This document shows, one piece after another, positions 1 through 12,671 of a stretch of 64,000 bases of DNA. The notes below the pieces were generated by a model. It saw only the letters and a program-made list of their open reading frames with translations. It was not told the DNA's origin and ran no database searches. The stretch comes from Ceraceosorus guamensis (taxonomy: Eukaryota > Basidiomycota > Exobasidiomycetes > Ceraceosorales > Ceraceosoraceae): positions 62,001-126,000 of the forward strand of contig NW_020290039.1 of assembly GCF_003144195.1 (NCBI RefSeq), in the 5' to 3' direction. The translations under genes were made by a program, and so were the position numbers. Positions within the stretch are counted from its first letter, which is position 1, and every line of letters starts with the position of its first letter.

Positions 1-930
1 GAACGTACGGGATGATTGACACGGGGAGGTGGGAGGCATAATTTGAATACCCACACCTCGTGACGCGTGACTCATGACTTCCTGTACACAAGTCTTTATC
101 TTGTGCACGCCCACGTACAAAGTATCCGAATACAGTTTGCTCCACGGGGCTTCCTGCATATGCTAGTGCAGGGGCAGGGGCAGGGGCTGAGGCTGCTCGC
201 TGTCCATGCACGACGAGCCCTTCCGTCGTGAGAGCTTGCAGCATATGGATGATGGTGATCTACGCCCGCATGATTCACATTGGGCTCGTCGGCTGCCTGC
301 ATAAGCTGCATCAGAGAGTCGGGAGTAGTAGCTAACGCCGCACAGCACTCAGTGAGTCTCAAGAGCTTGCATCTCGCTGCAGAAGCGAAGCAGTAGCTAG
401 CGTGGCCGCGCGGCACAAGAGCTCCCGCACTCAGAGTGCTCCTCTGACTTGACAGTCACCCATGCAGTCCTCACCATCGAGAAGCACGCGCGTACCTCGA
501 GCCGGCCGGAAGCAGCGCGGTGCGCGCATGTGCCTCAGTCTTGAGTGTCAGCGACCGCAGATAGGCGTGTGCATCACAAATCCGGTCAGCCCTGTCCTCT
601 TCCTCGATCTACACCGCACCGCAACGCATCCGTGCCGTCCGTTCACTTGCACGGTCGTGCCCGTGGCCGCAACGTCGACGAGACTTGGTCGAGCTCGCTC
701 GAGCATTGACGACGGAGTCGTCGCTCAGTTCGACGTGGGCACTTTGTGCGTGCACACGAATCGTCCCATCCACACTCCTCGGCCTCACCTTCCTTCACAA
801 AGCGACCGCCGATCGAGAAGAGCGCTCGCTAGGGCTGGGTGCATCCTAGCAAGCTCCTCATTCGGCTACAGGAACTTCTTTTCCATCCATCTCTTCGACT
901 ACCGCCCACATCCTGCACCGTCATTTCGTG
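1..930. other. Intergenic / upstream region
   Basis: No convincing gene. The open frames here have no recognisable domain and show composition typical of GC-rich chance frames. A CGTGACT/CATGACT-type repeat motif lies at about 62-80. The stretch just before 931 is pyrimidine-rich and probably holds the promoter and 5' leader of the next gene. Confidence 0.6.
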
Positions 931-3900
931 ATGCCCAGCACTCTGAATGGGCAGGTCCGTCGCGACGGCAATGCCCATCGTGGAGAGGTAATGACTGGAC
1001 TTGCAGCTACCAAGAAGCCCGCGGTGAGCACTCGCCGTGTTAGCAGACCACGCACCACGACATCTTTCGCGTCTACTTCTGGCGCTGCTCGACATGTGAA
1101 ACGCAAACGTTCGGCGTCGGCCGGAGGATCAGGTACCGGCCATGGCAGCACGTCAGATCACGGTCACACCTCCTCTCGCGGCCATGGAAGCACGTCAGGT
1201 CACGGTCACACTTCTTCCCACGGCCATGGCTCTGCGCAAAGCCACGGCGCTACCGAAGGACGGCGCTACCGCAGCACCTCAATGCGCCTTTCCCGCTCTG
1301 CGGGACCTGTCATCACATCTGTCATTCTGGATACCCCTCCCCGATCCCCGACAAAACCAAAACAAAATCTCCAGGCGCCTCTTGATGGCAATCATGAAGA
1401 TGTAGCAAGCAGGGAAGCAGTGTCTGCCCCGATGTCTGCGCAGGCCTCTAGCAGTAGCGACGCCAATATCGGCGATCTCCATTCAGCGGCCAAGGGCAAG
1501 GCTCGAGCCTTCGATACGTCTGAAGCTGACAAATTCGCGTCCTCGCAAGCTCTTCCTCTTCATCCACTCGCGCCAATCGAGAGGGTAGCATCCAGAGATT
1601 CTGGAACCAATTTGCTCGCCTTTGGCAGTCGCTCTCAAGATATTTCGCCTACGCCCTCTCTCGAGCCTCCGCCACCTGTTCCCCCGAAGTCTCCTAGACA
1701 TTCCAGAATCGAAGTGCCAACCGATTATGGATCTGTAAGCAATCGTCAGGACTACTACACTGCTAGTGAGGCGTCAGTGCCTTCACGACCCAGCGAGGCG
1801 TCTCGCGAGAGCGCTATCCAGAGCTTGAAGACGCGAACGGGCGCATGGGCGCTGAAAGCACGAACCACACCACGCAGTTTCCGTCCAAGCACAGCCGACA
1901 CGAGCTCCACGCAGACCGCAACTGCGCCTGGTCGCGAGAATAACTCGCGGCTCGGAGTAGGGTCCGATACCAGGGATGGTGCCATTTCACCTGCTCTCAA
2001 GGACGGACGCTCTTCTGAGACACGAGGCTTGCTTTCAAGCTCTTTCTTTAACCTAGTCAGAGGTCGCAAAACTTCTGACGCTGGTTTGGAGAGAGCGAAA
2101 AGCCCAGCTATGAACGGTGCAGCTCATCCGCAGCTTCTACTGGGAGGAGAGGGGATAGACGGCGGGGTATTGCGAGACAATGAAGACCGTCCTGGGAGCC
2201 GACTGAGGCTCCAGGCTCGCGATGCAGAGGCTGTGGACGACAGCACAGACCTGCTCAGAGAGATGCTCGGCGATCTGGAAAAGGAGGCGTTGCGCGAAGA
2301 ACGAATCCAAAAGACTTTGGCCTTGCGCTCAGCTCATGCACCCAGCGCGCCCAGCAGTCGAGCAGCGTCTGCGCTAGGCTTTGTTACTGCAGGCTCGCTG
2401 GGACGCAGTGTCAAACGTAGCCTAGGGCGACCCGTATCAAACAGATCCAGATCAGGTAGCATCGACGACACGAAAAGTGTCGCAAGTGCATCCGGCAAAT
2501 CAGATACCGGCAAAACGAACAAAGTCAAAGAGAAAGCGCCCCTCATGGTGGATGGACAACCATTTGAGAATCCAGCGAACAGTAGCAGCAGGCTCATACC
2601 GAAAGCATTCGGGAGACTGCGCAAATACTCTGAGACGGACACGAATAGCCGCGCCTCGAATGAGGCTGAGGAGCAGCCTGCTAAGAAGCCCGCGGACGAT
2701 CTCGCCAGCCAGCCTGCGCCTGCGTCTGAAGATGTCGCTCCCAAAGAGGCTTCTTTGCTGCCCGATGCCATCGCAAATAATGTGGCCAAGCCCGATGGAG
2801 TCGTTCGGAGTCGTAGCGACACCGCAACGAGTGTCGCGACGAGTTTCGCGGCATTAGAGCATTCGACGCGCGACCGAAGCGACACGGTCACGACAACCGC
2901 CACCAGCTCAGCGCCTGGTCACAAAGCTACTGATGCTCTTGACGCGGCTCGCGCGCCTGAGAGACTGAGCAAGATGTTCGGTCCAGAAAATGTAGTAGAT
3001 GCTTCTGGAACGGCATTAGCTGAGAGCGAGCCGCCGCCGGTCGACGAGCAGGGCGACGCTAGAAAGGAGCCGCCAGCTGGCTCATACGCTATTCACCCGC
3101 CCAGTCGCTTCCAGCTGGAAGAAGCTGCAGCTCTGAACGTACTAGATGAGAACGGAAACGCTGTGCGCTTTGGGGGCTTGTTCGAAGAGAAGCGCACGAT
3201 TTTCTGCTTTTTGCGACACTGGCTCTGCCCATTCTGCCAGATGTTTGCAGAGTCGCTGGGCAAATTGGACCCCTTGCCTCTGAAACAAGCGCAGCTTGGG
3301 CTCGTAGTAATTGGGCAAGGGCATTGGCACGTCACAAAATCCTATAAGGAGGTTATGGGTGTACCGAGATGGATTCCAATGTACTCTGATCCCACGCGGT
3401 AAGTACATCCCGAGCGCTCACAAAGGAGCAAGCCGCGTCCTGACCTTTCTGTCACTACACCTGTCTTTACTAGAAAAATCTACAAGGCCCTGGGTATGAC
3501 TTTACGGACAAACGACCAAGGGCCAGCGTGCACTAAGCCAGACTACCAGACGCGCGGTAATTTCAAAGGAACAATGGTCGCCATCAAGCGTGGCGTGATG
3601 GACATGCCCCTGAGACCCCCAGGGGATCTCAAGCTTCTGGGCGGCGAATTCATCCTCGGTCCAGGACTCGATTGCTCTTTCACTCATCGAATGGTGACAG
3701 TCCGAGGTCATCTCGATTTGCGTCGTGTCTTAGTCCAAGCTGGATGCGACATGAGCCTCAAGAGCGCGCGAGATGTCCTGGAAGAAGGCTCTCTGCAAAG
3801 TCGAGCGGGCAGCACAGCTTCGCTCGGCCGAACGAAGTCGCGCGCAGCCCGCAAGTCTGCGTTCCTGGATCGCAAAGGGAAGAGCGCCTTGTTCGGCTCG

Positions 3901-6621
3901 TCTTGGAAAGGTCCGCTTTCTGCGTCTCTTTCGATGGACGATGCTTTTGCAGAGACTCATCGTACAAAACGACGTTCCCGCCCCCTCTCTCGAGGAAGCT
4001 TTATCAGCTCGAATAAGCCCGGCGGTCGCTCTCTTGATCATGGTCATTGGTCAAAGAGCAAAGACGACTTCAGCGAGCCGCCCACACCAAGGCGGCCCAG
4101 AGCTGTCTCTACAAAGTCAGCCACGACGACGATAGATAGTGAATACCGCCCAAAATTCTTCAAGGACACTACGACTGACACTGTCGTATCCTCTGGGCGC
4201 GGTTCCGACCAATACGAGCGCTCTGTGACCGGTGCCTTTTCTCCCGCGCTGACCAGTGTTCTTTTCGGCGAAAGGCCGGGTGACCTCGGTCGCAGCTCGC
4301 AGAATCCGAGTGTCTCTTCGGTCAATCTGGCCCATCCAGTACTGGACGGAACGAGTGCGTCTAGCAGACCCTCTTCCTCCCACTCTCACGCAAAGGGCCG
4401 AGCATCGCAGCTTGGTGCACCATTCCATCCAGGGACGGACTATGCTACCCAGGAGAAATCGGGTGCGCGCCCGACCTCGAGAGGTTCTGCCAAAAGCTTG
4501 TCAGCAAAGAGAACCAACTTCGTGCCGTCGTCAGATCTACGAGACCGACCTAGATCCTCAGCTTCGTCACGCACTGTCCCTTCAAGCCTCAAGATGTCTA
4601 CCGCTTCGTACTCATCGCGACCTACGACTGCAGATTCTCCGTCCACGTCGACCGCATCCAAGCCGCCGCTCACGTCGCTGTCGAAGTCGACGTCAGCCCA
4701 AAGCGTACAAAGCGCAGCAGATGGCTCGTCAGGCCCGGAACCCGGCACGTCGCCTCCCGTCTCTCCCATTCGCAGAGGCCCCGGCAGCAGTGGTGTGCCT
4801 CTGTCGCTGTTCGAAAAACGCATTATAACCAGCTCCACCGGCTCACTCAAGTCTCCTTCACATCAAACTTCTTTCTCGAACGCTGGGGCTGCTCGAGCGC
4901 CAGTATCAGAGCCTCCTGTGCCGCCTCTGCCCTCGCACACTCAGCAGCAGCAGAGCAACGGTTCGCCTCATACTACATTAACTCAGCCTGCAATGGGACT
5001 CCTCACACCCACTTTTGGCGCACCTGAGCTTGCTACGCCAAACCAGACTACAGGACATGATTCACCTCTCCAACAGGAAATGCACGAGCAACCGCAATCG
5101 CCGCGCCTTGATTCGCCGAGCCGCAAAGCAGCTCTTGATGAGACCTCTGCTCCAGGTGTCTTTAATGCCTCGCCAGCTAAGTCTGCGGCTCAGGAGTTGA
5201 GAGCAGAAGACAGCGATGACACCAGCTCCGACGGATCTTTGGGTGAGGTCAAGCAAGCTACGCGCGCCAAGACGGTGTCGAGGGACTCAGTGACCCGAGC
5301 AAGCTCCCTCCATCGACCATCGGATCCTTCGCATGGTGCAAGAGAGACAAGCAACGAGGAGGAGCAGGAACACCTTCGTGACCCGCCCGCGAGCGCCGGC
5401 GGATTTGGCTCGTCTTTCTTGGATGACTTGGACGACTTCGATGGATTTGGCACCAGAGGCGGCAGTCGAACAGTATCAGTTGTCCGAGCTTCCCCGACAC
5501 CCCGCGATGCCCTCTTCGAAAGCGAAACTTCAGACGACGAGTGGGGCGGCGCTGCTCCGCTGGGACACAATCCCAAGCGGAACACGTTCAGTTCTGATGT
5601 CTCAGACGAGGACAGTGCGCTCAACGGCCGATGGGATCGCGACAGCATTGACTCGAGCGCGTCTTTGAAATCGCCCATTCTTCAAAAATCTTCCAGCGCC
5701 AACAGCGATATCATGGGCCCATCGTCTTCCAACATCCCTCCAAGCCCGGACCAATTGGCATCAAAGTCCACGCAGCCGGAGCAAGCGCCCGTGTCCAGCA
5801 GTGACCGCGAAGCCAATGGTCGCAGCCTTACAGACGACCTTAGCGACAGCGACACTGACTCTGACGACTTCACCGACAGCGACTCAAGCGACGAGGATGG
5901 CGTGGGGGGCCGCTACCGAGGTTTCGGCACCGAAGCTCCTTTGCAAGCGCGCTCTTGGGCGGACATGCAGCGCGGACGCGACGCTCCACTGCAGCCCCCT
6001 GGACGTGGCGGATCATTCCGCGTGCCTCCGCATCGTCTTTACAAGTCCAGCAGCTTTGGAAATCTCAACAATCGCCGTCTGTCTGCGTTCTTGGAAGAGG
6101 AGGAAGAGGAATGGGAAGAAGAGGAGCACCAAGCCCAGACTGAGGACGAGGATGACACCTCGACAGGCGGGCAGTCGAACGGCGGCCCGCTCACTGATAC
6201 AGACGAAGAACGAGCACCAATCCCGGGTGCGAAGGTACGCGAGGTCTCGCCAGACTTGGACGACCAAGACTCGGACGATAGCAGCAGTGAGGACGCATAC
6301 TTGACTGGGAATGACTCTGCGGGCCCCAGTCGTTCAAACTCGGCGGCCTTGGACTTATCCGGTCTGCATGGTTTGGAAAGGAAGTCTGGATCCTTCGAAG
6401 CGCAACCGCTCGGTGATGCTGAGTCCACATCGGGTCTCGATGACAGCCATAGCTCTGGTGCGACAGTCGGGCCATCGCCAAATGGACAAACCACACCGAA
6501 CGTCCAAGCTGCGTCAGGACCACTGGAGGACGGTGATGAATTTGAAGATGTTTCCGATGACGACAGTGAGAGCGATGCTGCCACGCCTCTCGCACGTACA
6601 GTGCCGCTCGCGGCCGAATGA
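931..6621 (+). CDS. Large disordered protein with central AhpC/TSA (PRXL2-like) thioredoxin-fold domain
   Basis: Two exons, 931-3398 and 3474-6621, give 1871 aa. The intron has a GTAAGT donor and a TTACTAG acceptor, and the join keeps the domain in frame. I start at the ATG at 931; the codon before it is GTG. About residues 722-915 form an AhpC/TSA antioxidant domain of the PRXL2/AAED1 type, with a CPFCQ motif (Cys766 and Cys769) after a hydrophobic beta strand, matching the redox Cys-x-x-Cys of that family. The rest is low-complexity: a His/Gly/Ser tandem repeat at residues 70-109, long Ser/Pro/Arg-rich tracts, and an acidic Glu-rich patch near residue 1700. The family suggests thiol redox activity. 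The length is many times that of a stand-alone PRXL2 protein (about 200 aa), so the flanks may scaffold or localise the domain. The exact role is unknown. Confidence 0.85.
1138..1257 (+). repeat. In-frame Gly-His-Gly-Ser tandem repeat
   Basis: About four degenerate copies of a 13-residue unit, roughly GHGSTSxHGHTSS, lie inside the AhpC/TSA-domain protein (residues 70-109). The underlying DNA repeats the pattern 'ggccatgg..cacgtcag.tcacggtcacac', so it arose by local tandem duplication. Confidence 0.8.
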
Positions 6622-9600
6622 GGACCCATGCGTTTCTGCGCAGCTCTTTTCTCCTCACAGCACTAGGCAGCACACCATTGTGCTGAAGGGGACCTGTCTC
6701 ACGCTCTTTGCACGCACCGCACCATTTGACCCTTGTGCCCCTCCTTTGCCGCTCATTTGCCACTTGCTCCCTTGTGTCATTGCCATTGCCGTAATATCAG
6801 CGTCATACCACTTCGTTCACCAGTCTGGATCTATGCGACTCACTCTGCCTGCGAGCGTCTCAAGCAGGCGAGCGTGCAGATGAGGACAGTCGTTGCAGTG
6901 AGTGTGAGAAGTGATTGAACGCGGGAGTGCACTGTGTCGAGCTCTTCCGAGCCTGGATCGGGAAAACGGGCTGCTCATGCCTTCAAAGAGCCGCGATTTG
7001 TGTCTTCATTTTGGTATTCATCCACAGGAGACCATCAGTGCTGCACACGCCGATGACTTCTTGTGGCCTCTCACTCCCGTGCGCCTACATGACATTCACA
7101 TTGCGGGGGCCTGGAGCTACGTTCATTCGTGATTGCGCTGCGTGTTGATCCGGACGGGTGAGAGTTCAGGATGAGGCCGCGCGCGACTCGATCGGCTTTC
7201 ACGAAGACGAGAATCATCATCTTGCAGCCGCTGACACGCTAGCGGGTGAGACGAGGCACAGGATTTCCCATTCAAGATTCTTGGCTTTCGAAAGCTTTCA
7301 CCTGAAGAAAACTCGGTCGTGCCTGACACAGCACTCGTGACTCGATTTGTTTTCGGGTGTCCCACGAGCTGATTGTGCGCAGGAAGACTGTCTGCTGAAG
7401 CTGCGCCTAGCATTGAGCTTGAGACCGGGTGCCTTCCGCTAGCTCGATGCTACCTCTTGTCAACCATTCACGAAGGAAGCCCTTTGGCTCAATTGCGGAC
7501 AGAAGGTTGGTGTCATTTTTTCGTTCACGAGCAGGAATTGTGTAATCATTATCCGATTCCCGCGCTTTGGTCACGTTAGAATTTTGCATGAGCAGACGCC
7601 ACCTTGTCTCCTCTTGTCAATCTACGTGATCTTGAAGTGGGAAATGTTGTCCCAATATTCTGTCAGGCGGAGTGAAACTGCGAGCGAAATCGCATGAGAG
7701 CCAGTAGTGGGAGAGGGGACGTGCCGAATAGCCGCAACCGCGCAGGGGCTTGCTTGTCGATCTCCCCTCCCACCTGTGACATACAGTCCGTGATTAGATA
7801 CGCAACGCGGATCCCTAATCAACGAAGCGCTAAGTAAGGGTCCCTGCGGGATCTTCAAATTTGCTTTCATAACGCAGCAGGCCCGAGAAAGGGAAAAAGC
7901 TCCTAGCGGCTGCGACCCTCTGCGTACGAGCGTTTGAAAGCCTCTCAAGATGAACATGAACCTGACCGGTTCCCGAATCCAAAATTGGTACTACTAATAC
8001 AGCTGAAAGTGGTGCTTCAGATGACCTAGCCCATGCCACAATCTCCATGCCCCAGCATACACTCAACCATTACAGTCCTGAGTGGTGGGCGAATCTAGCG
8101 CCGCACACGCATTCCGCGATTTCATTCCAGCCAAAGTGAATGAAGAACAAACATATTGTGAAACCACGTGTGAATGTGGACACATCACGGTGTTGAGCTC
8201 GGGATGTACACATGCTGAAATAAGCATCAGAACACGATTGCGATATTCGACTCTGAAAGCAGCGCTGCTCCTAAGCGAGCGCAGCGATTTAGAACCTCAA
8301 CATCGCGGGGTGGATACCTCCCTCAGCAAGTCTATATCGGCGCTAAGACGGTCTGAGGCACGCGAGAAATCGGCATCCTCCGCCTGGCAGACCGAATCAA
8401 ATTTGCTTCCGAGGAGCCATGCAGAAGGTTGAGAGGGTGCTGTGCAAGCAGCCTAGCAGATCACGAATGACGTTAGCCTGTCGGACCTTTGCACGGGCTG
8501 CACAGAGCTGGCTAGTGTGAGTCACGAAGAAGAGTTTCGAGGCTTCCCGTCTCGCCCACGGGACGCTTTGCTGGTTGAGCAGGGTCGAGAGGGCCGCTTC
8601 TCGAATTTCTTTCGTCGGCGATCCTTGGTACGACGAGAGGATCGCTGAACTTGCTGACACGAGAGGCCATCGGTCCAAGGCTCACGTACAGCAGTACCGG
8701 CGCGAGCCGAGCGTTCGACCGGCGCAGGGCGTCATGCTGACCCAATTCTCGCAAATGTATGTACAGGGTTGTCTGCAAGTCACTGACGAGTGCTACAGTG
8801 CTCGCGTTTCTGACCAGCGCTCTGCGGTCTCCACTTATCGCAATTCAAGTCGATGAAAGTAGTGGAGTATGTTTGAGGAGGCCCTCGCCCCTGATTCAAA
8901 TCAACCTGCTGTATCCCCCCTCGTGACTCATTAATCCATAATAAAGGTAGCGCAAGCGCAAGGCCCAGCACACCTTCCCCGCGTCTCAATGCACTAACCG
9001 ACGTTCTGGTTGAGAGGGGGCCCCCCATCGACAGCCGGTTATTAGCCCCTTGGCGTTCAAGGAAGGGGCCACTGATCGATCACGACTTCATGATGGGAGC
9101 GGCTCATGCAGCTTGCTGCGTTAGTAGGATTAGCGCACTTCTCCACAAGTTGAAAGCGGAAGGTCTGCTGACAATGTGCCGCATCTTCCCACCCTCCCCT
9201 CCGAAACTATCGGGACCAAAACTTAGACGCGATGGAAATTTCGCTCGAAAGGGTGCGTGTGTGGGCAGCAAGCTTCCGGGCGCGGGGCCAGCTAGTAGGG
9301 GCAGCATCCGGAGAAAAAGGTTCCTGACGTCCCTATGCACGCATGAGAGCACATACAAGCAAACAACAGCAACTCCGCTTCTTGCTATCGTCGCCCGGGC
9401 CCTTTACCGCGTCGTCGTCGTCGCCGCCGCCGTTCGTTTCACATTCAAACGCTGCTGCCGCTAGCCCACAGCATAAAGAGGTATCATCATTCGCCGCTGA
9501 TACCAGAACACCGGTCTCACTCGCACTGGTGCTGTGCCCGAAGCGATCGGAGATCATGGTTACGGCTGACGTGAACCGGTTGCGAAGTGTAGGATGATGT

Positions 9601-10460
9601 GCATTCCCCTGATTCGTTTGTGAACGAATCGTCTCTTCGACCTAGCGCGTGCCCGTGCTCGTCTCATCATTCACGAGTTGTGATATACAACAACGAGGTG
9701 GCAGCGGTTGCTCCCTATTATACGTGTACATGCAATAAGCTATACACATGACCGAAGACTCAAACGACTCGACCACGCACGCCACGCGATTTTGCGTGCA
9801 TGCCGCAGGTGCACGCGCGCCTCGAAGTCTAAGTTCGCCCAAGACTTGCTTTTCAGAGTGCAGTCGTGACGAGTGCCTCTTCCAGGGCGAGGCCCGAGTG
9901 CTGACAAGACGCTTCTCTGAGACAGCCATCAGAGCCCGCACAATTTGAAACCGGGTTGCTCGCCGCGGTCATTCCTTCATTTGCAGGGATGCATGCATGC
10001 ATGCATATGCTGCATGTCCCGCATCATCCGCCGCCGCGCTGACAGCCTCCATGACTAGCTGCTGCTGCTGCTGCTGCTGCTGCTGCAGGCTTGGAGGAGG
10101 GGCCCAGGGGCGAATCAAGAAGCAGCATGCCAGCAGCGGCACATGTGCAGTCCAGAATCGGGAAGCGAGAGCAAATTCGCTGACCCCTCCGACAAAGCGC
10201 GCTCCTCGTTGGTTTAGCGTAGGCTTGACCCGTACAAATACGCAAGGATTGCTCACCTGCCCGGCATCACATCGCTCCCCTTAACCCAACTTGCCCTCGA
10301 ATGGCATCATCTACCACTCACTTTACCCACACTCGCTCTTCGATCGAACATAATCTCTGCCCTGCTGGCAGCTCAAACACATTCGCTTCTTCACTACATA
10401 CATCCGCGTCTGCTTCGTCTGTGACAAGCGGTCTTCTCGAGCCTTCGCACCTTTTGCAAG
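6622..10460. other. Long intergenic region (3.8 kb)
   Basis: I see no gene I can support. Open frames are short and lack family resemblance. Simple repeats lie near the right end: a GCAT run at 9990-10006 and a CTG run at 10058-10086. A Cys-rich frame at 8082-8432 might be the remains of something once coding but is not identifiable. The C/T-rich stretch at about 10260-10460 is probably the promoter and leader of the P450 gene. Confidence 0.6.
10058..10086. repeat. (CTG)n trinucleotide microsatellite
   Basis: About nine consecutive CTG units lie in the upstream region of the P450 gene. Confidence 0.95.
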
Positions 10461-12671
10461 ATGGGGCTCGCTTTCCTCGCATCTGTGCTGCTTCTCATGC
10501 CCTTGGGCATTGCCCTTGTGGCTGCTGTCACCTTTGGCGTAGCACTTTTCCTCCAGTCAGCCTACAACCTGACCATCGGAGAGTACATCGTCAATCCCTG
10601 GAAGCACATTCCTGCTGCCACTCATGAGGGTTCGGTCTTGTCGACGATGCTCATGGGTGATTTCGGTATCATCAAGGCCTCTGAGCCTGCAGAGCAACAT
10701 GCTCGCTGGATCTCGGAGCTCGGCTCCGTCTTCCGATACCGCCACATGTTCGGTAAGCCCCGCATCTTCATTTCTGATCCAAAAGCCCTTCTGGTGAGTG
10801 ATAGGACGAGCCACTGAAAAAGCCAGAGTTGAGGCTCCCAATGCGCGCACAGCTGTGCCGCGCCGAGCTTTGGCGCTAGGCAACGGGTTTTTTGCCGAGG
10901 CTTCCCTCTCCCACGCCTCATCTATTGAAATCGAGCTTACATCTGCTACCGTATTGCGCCTTTGCAGTACATTCACGGCCCTGGTCGCGCATACAAGTAC
11001 CCTAAGAGCACTCCTACCCGTGTCTTCCTGGACGCTGTGATGGGTGAGGGCTTGATTAGTATTGAGGGCGACAAGCATCGCCGCCAGCGCCGCATCATTT
11101 CCCCCGCTTTCACCAACGCTGCGGTCAAGGAGCTGCAACCAGTCATGGAGAAGCACGGAGCAAACCTCGCAACCAAGATCGGCAAAATTATTGACGGATC
11201 TGTGGACCGCAGAAAGGGACTGGTTTCCAAGACAAAGTTGCAGGATGGCGAGACGCCCCCCGATCTTGCAGTTCACTTGCACAGTTACAAGGGGCAAGTC
11301 GCAGTCGTCGATGTTCTCTTCTGGGCTTCGCGCACCGCACTAGACGTCATCGGTGACGCTGGCTTCAACTACCAGTTCAACTCACTCGAGCACGGAAACG
11401 AGGACGAGCTTAGCGAGGCTTACAACAATTTGATGACTGCTTGCATGGATGTTGACCTCTTCCAAGCTGTCACCATCTTGCTCTCAGAGATTCCCGGACT
11501 GAACTGGATGCGCAACATCCCCACCCACCGCAACAAGACCATCTGGAGCGCCCGTGCGACCAGTGGCCGCTACGCCAAGTCCATCGTCGCTCGTGCGAAG
11601 GCCGAGATCGCGGCAGAGGCTGCTGCCGCTGCGGGCATTCCCGCAGGTGGACTCAAGTCCCGCCGTTCTCAGGCTTCTCTTCGCACAACTCCCTCTTCCG
11701 CATCTCTTCGTCAGCGCGCTGGTCACGCCGCCTCTGTAGCCGATGACTCAGGGGATGACAAAGCTACCAACGTCGATGACCTCAACCCGCCCCAGCCGTC
11801 TTCTCGTGCCCAATCTGTATTGACCAAGGATGCCTTCGACGATGTTCAGACTACCAAGTCTGGATCTCTGCTCCACCGTGTCATTCGCGCCAACTTGGCT
11901 GCCGATCTCCGTCCCAACGAGCGCCTCACCGACGAGGAGCTCGAGGGTGTGCCATCTACCTTCTTGCTCGCTGGCTCCGAGACGTCCGCCACGCAGACCA
12001 GCTGGACATTGCGCCTCATGGCCGAGAACCTCGATGTTCAGGAACGCCTTCGCGCTGAGATCATGGCAGCCAAGAAGCAACACGCTCTCGAAGGCAACGG
12101 CGCTTACGAGGGATGCCTGCTCGGCGATGTCCACGCCCTGCCTTACTTGGAGTGCTGCGTCAAGGAAGCTCTGCGTCTCATGACTGCGCTCCCAAGCACT
12201 GTGCGCGAGGCCACCGAGGACGACGTCGTTCCCCTTTCCAAGCCATACCGCAACAGCAACGGCAAGGGCACCTTCGACTCTGTTCCCATTCCCAAGGGAC
12301 ACGAGCTGTTCACCCCGATCGCAGCTGTCGGCCTGGACACTGAGCTTTGGGGCCCCGATGCCGGCGAGTACAAGCCTGAGCGCTGGATGAACGAGGCCAA
12401 GGACCTTCCTGCCTCTGTCAAGCCTCTTCCAGGACCTGGTCTCTACTCTTTCATCTCTGGCCCACGCAACTGCGTCGGCCAGCGTTTCGCTCAGACCGAG
12501 ATCAAGGTCTTGCTGAGTCACATGTTGACCAACTTCAAGTTCGAAGTTGTGCCAGGCTGGGAGCTCAAGCAGAGGCAGATGATTGCTCGCCGAGCACTTG
12601 TTATTGGACAAGAGAAGTACGGAACCCGCATGCCTTTGATCGTCAGCAGACTCGAGTCGTCGTCTGCGTAG
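10461..12671 (+). CDS. Cytochrome P450 monooxygenase
   Basis: Two exons, 10461-10793 and 10968-12671 (GTGAGT donor, TTTGCAG acceptor, phase 0), encode 678 aa. The N-terminus has a long hydrophobic membrane anchor (about residues 2-30), so it is probably ER-bound. P450 hallmarks are visible in order: C-helix region GDKHRRQRRIISPAF, I-helix AGSETSATQTSW (near residue 446), K-helix ExxR in KEALRL, PERW in KPERWMN, and heme loop FISGPRNCVG with the thiolate Cys613. A typical fungal P450 has about 500-550 residues. The excess is an insertion of roughly 90 Ala/Ser-rich residues (about 320-410) before the I helix. The substrate is unknown. Downstream lie an acyltransferase, a glycosyltransferase and a reductase, so tailoring of a secondary metabolite or hydroxy-fatty acid is possible but inferred. 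Confidence 0.95.

Noticed and set aside
11748-12611. Minus-strand open frame of 287 codons inside the P450 gene
   Set aside because: It lies wholly opposite the exon carrying the heme loop and I-helix motifs and has no domain of its own.
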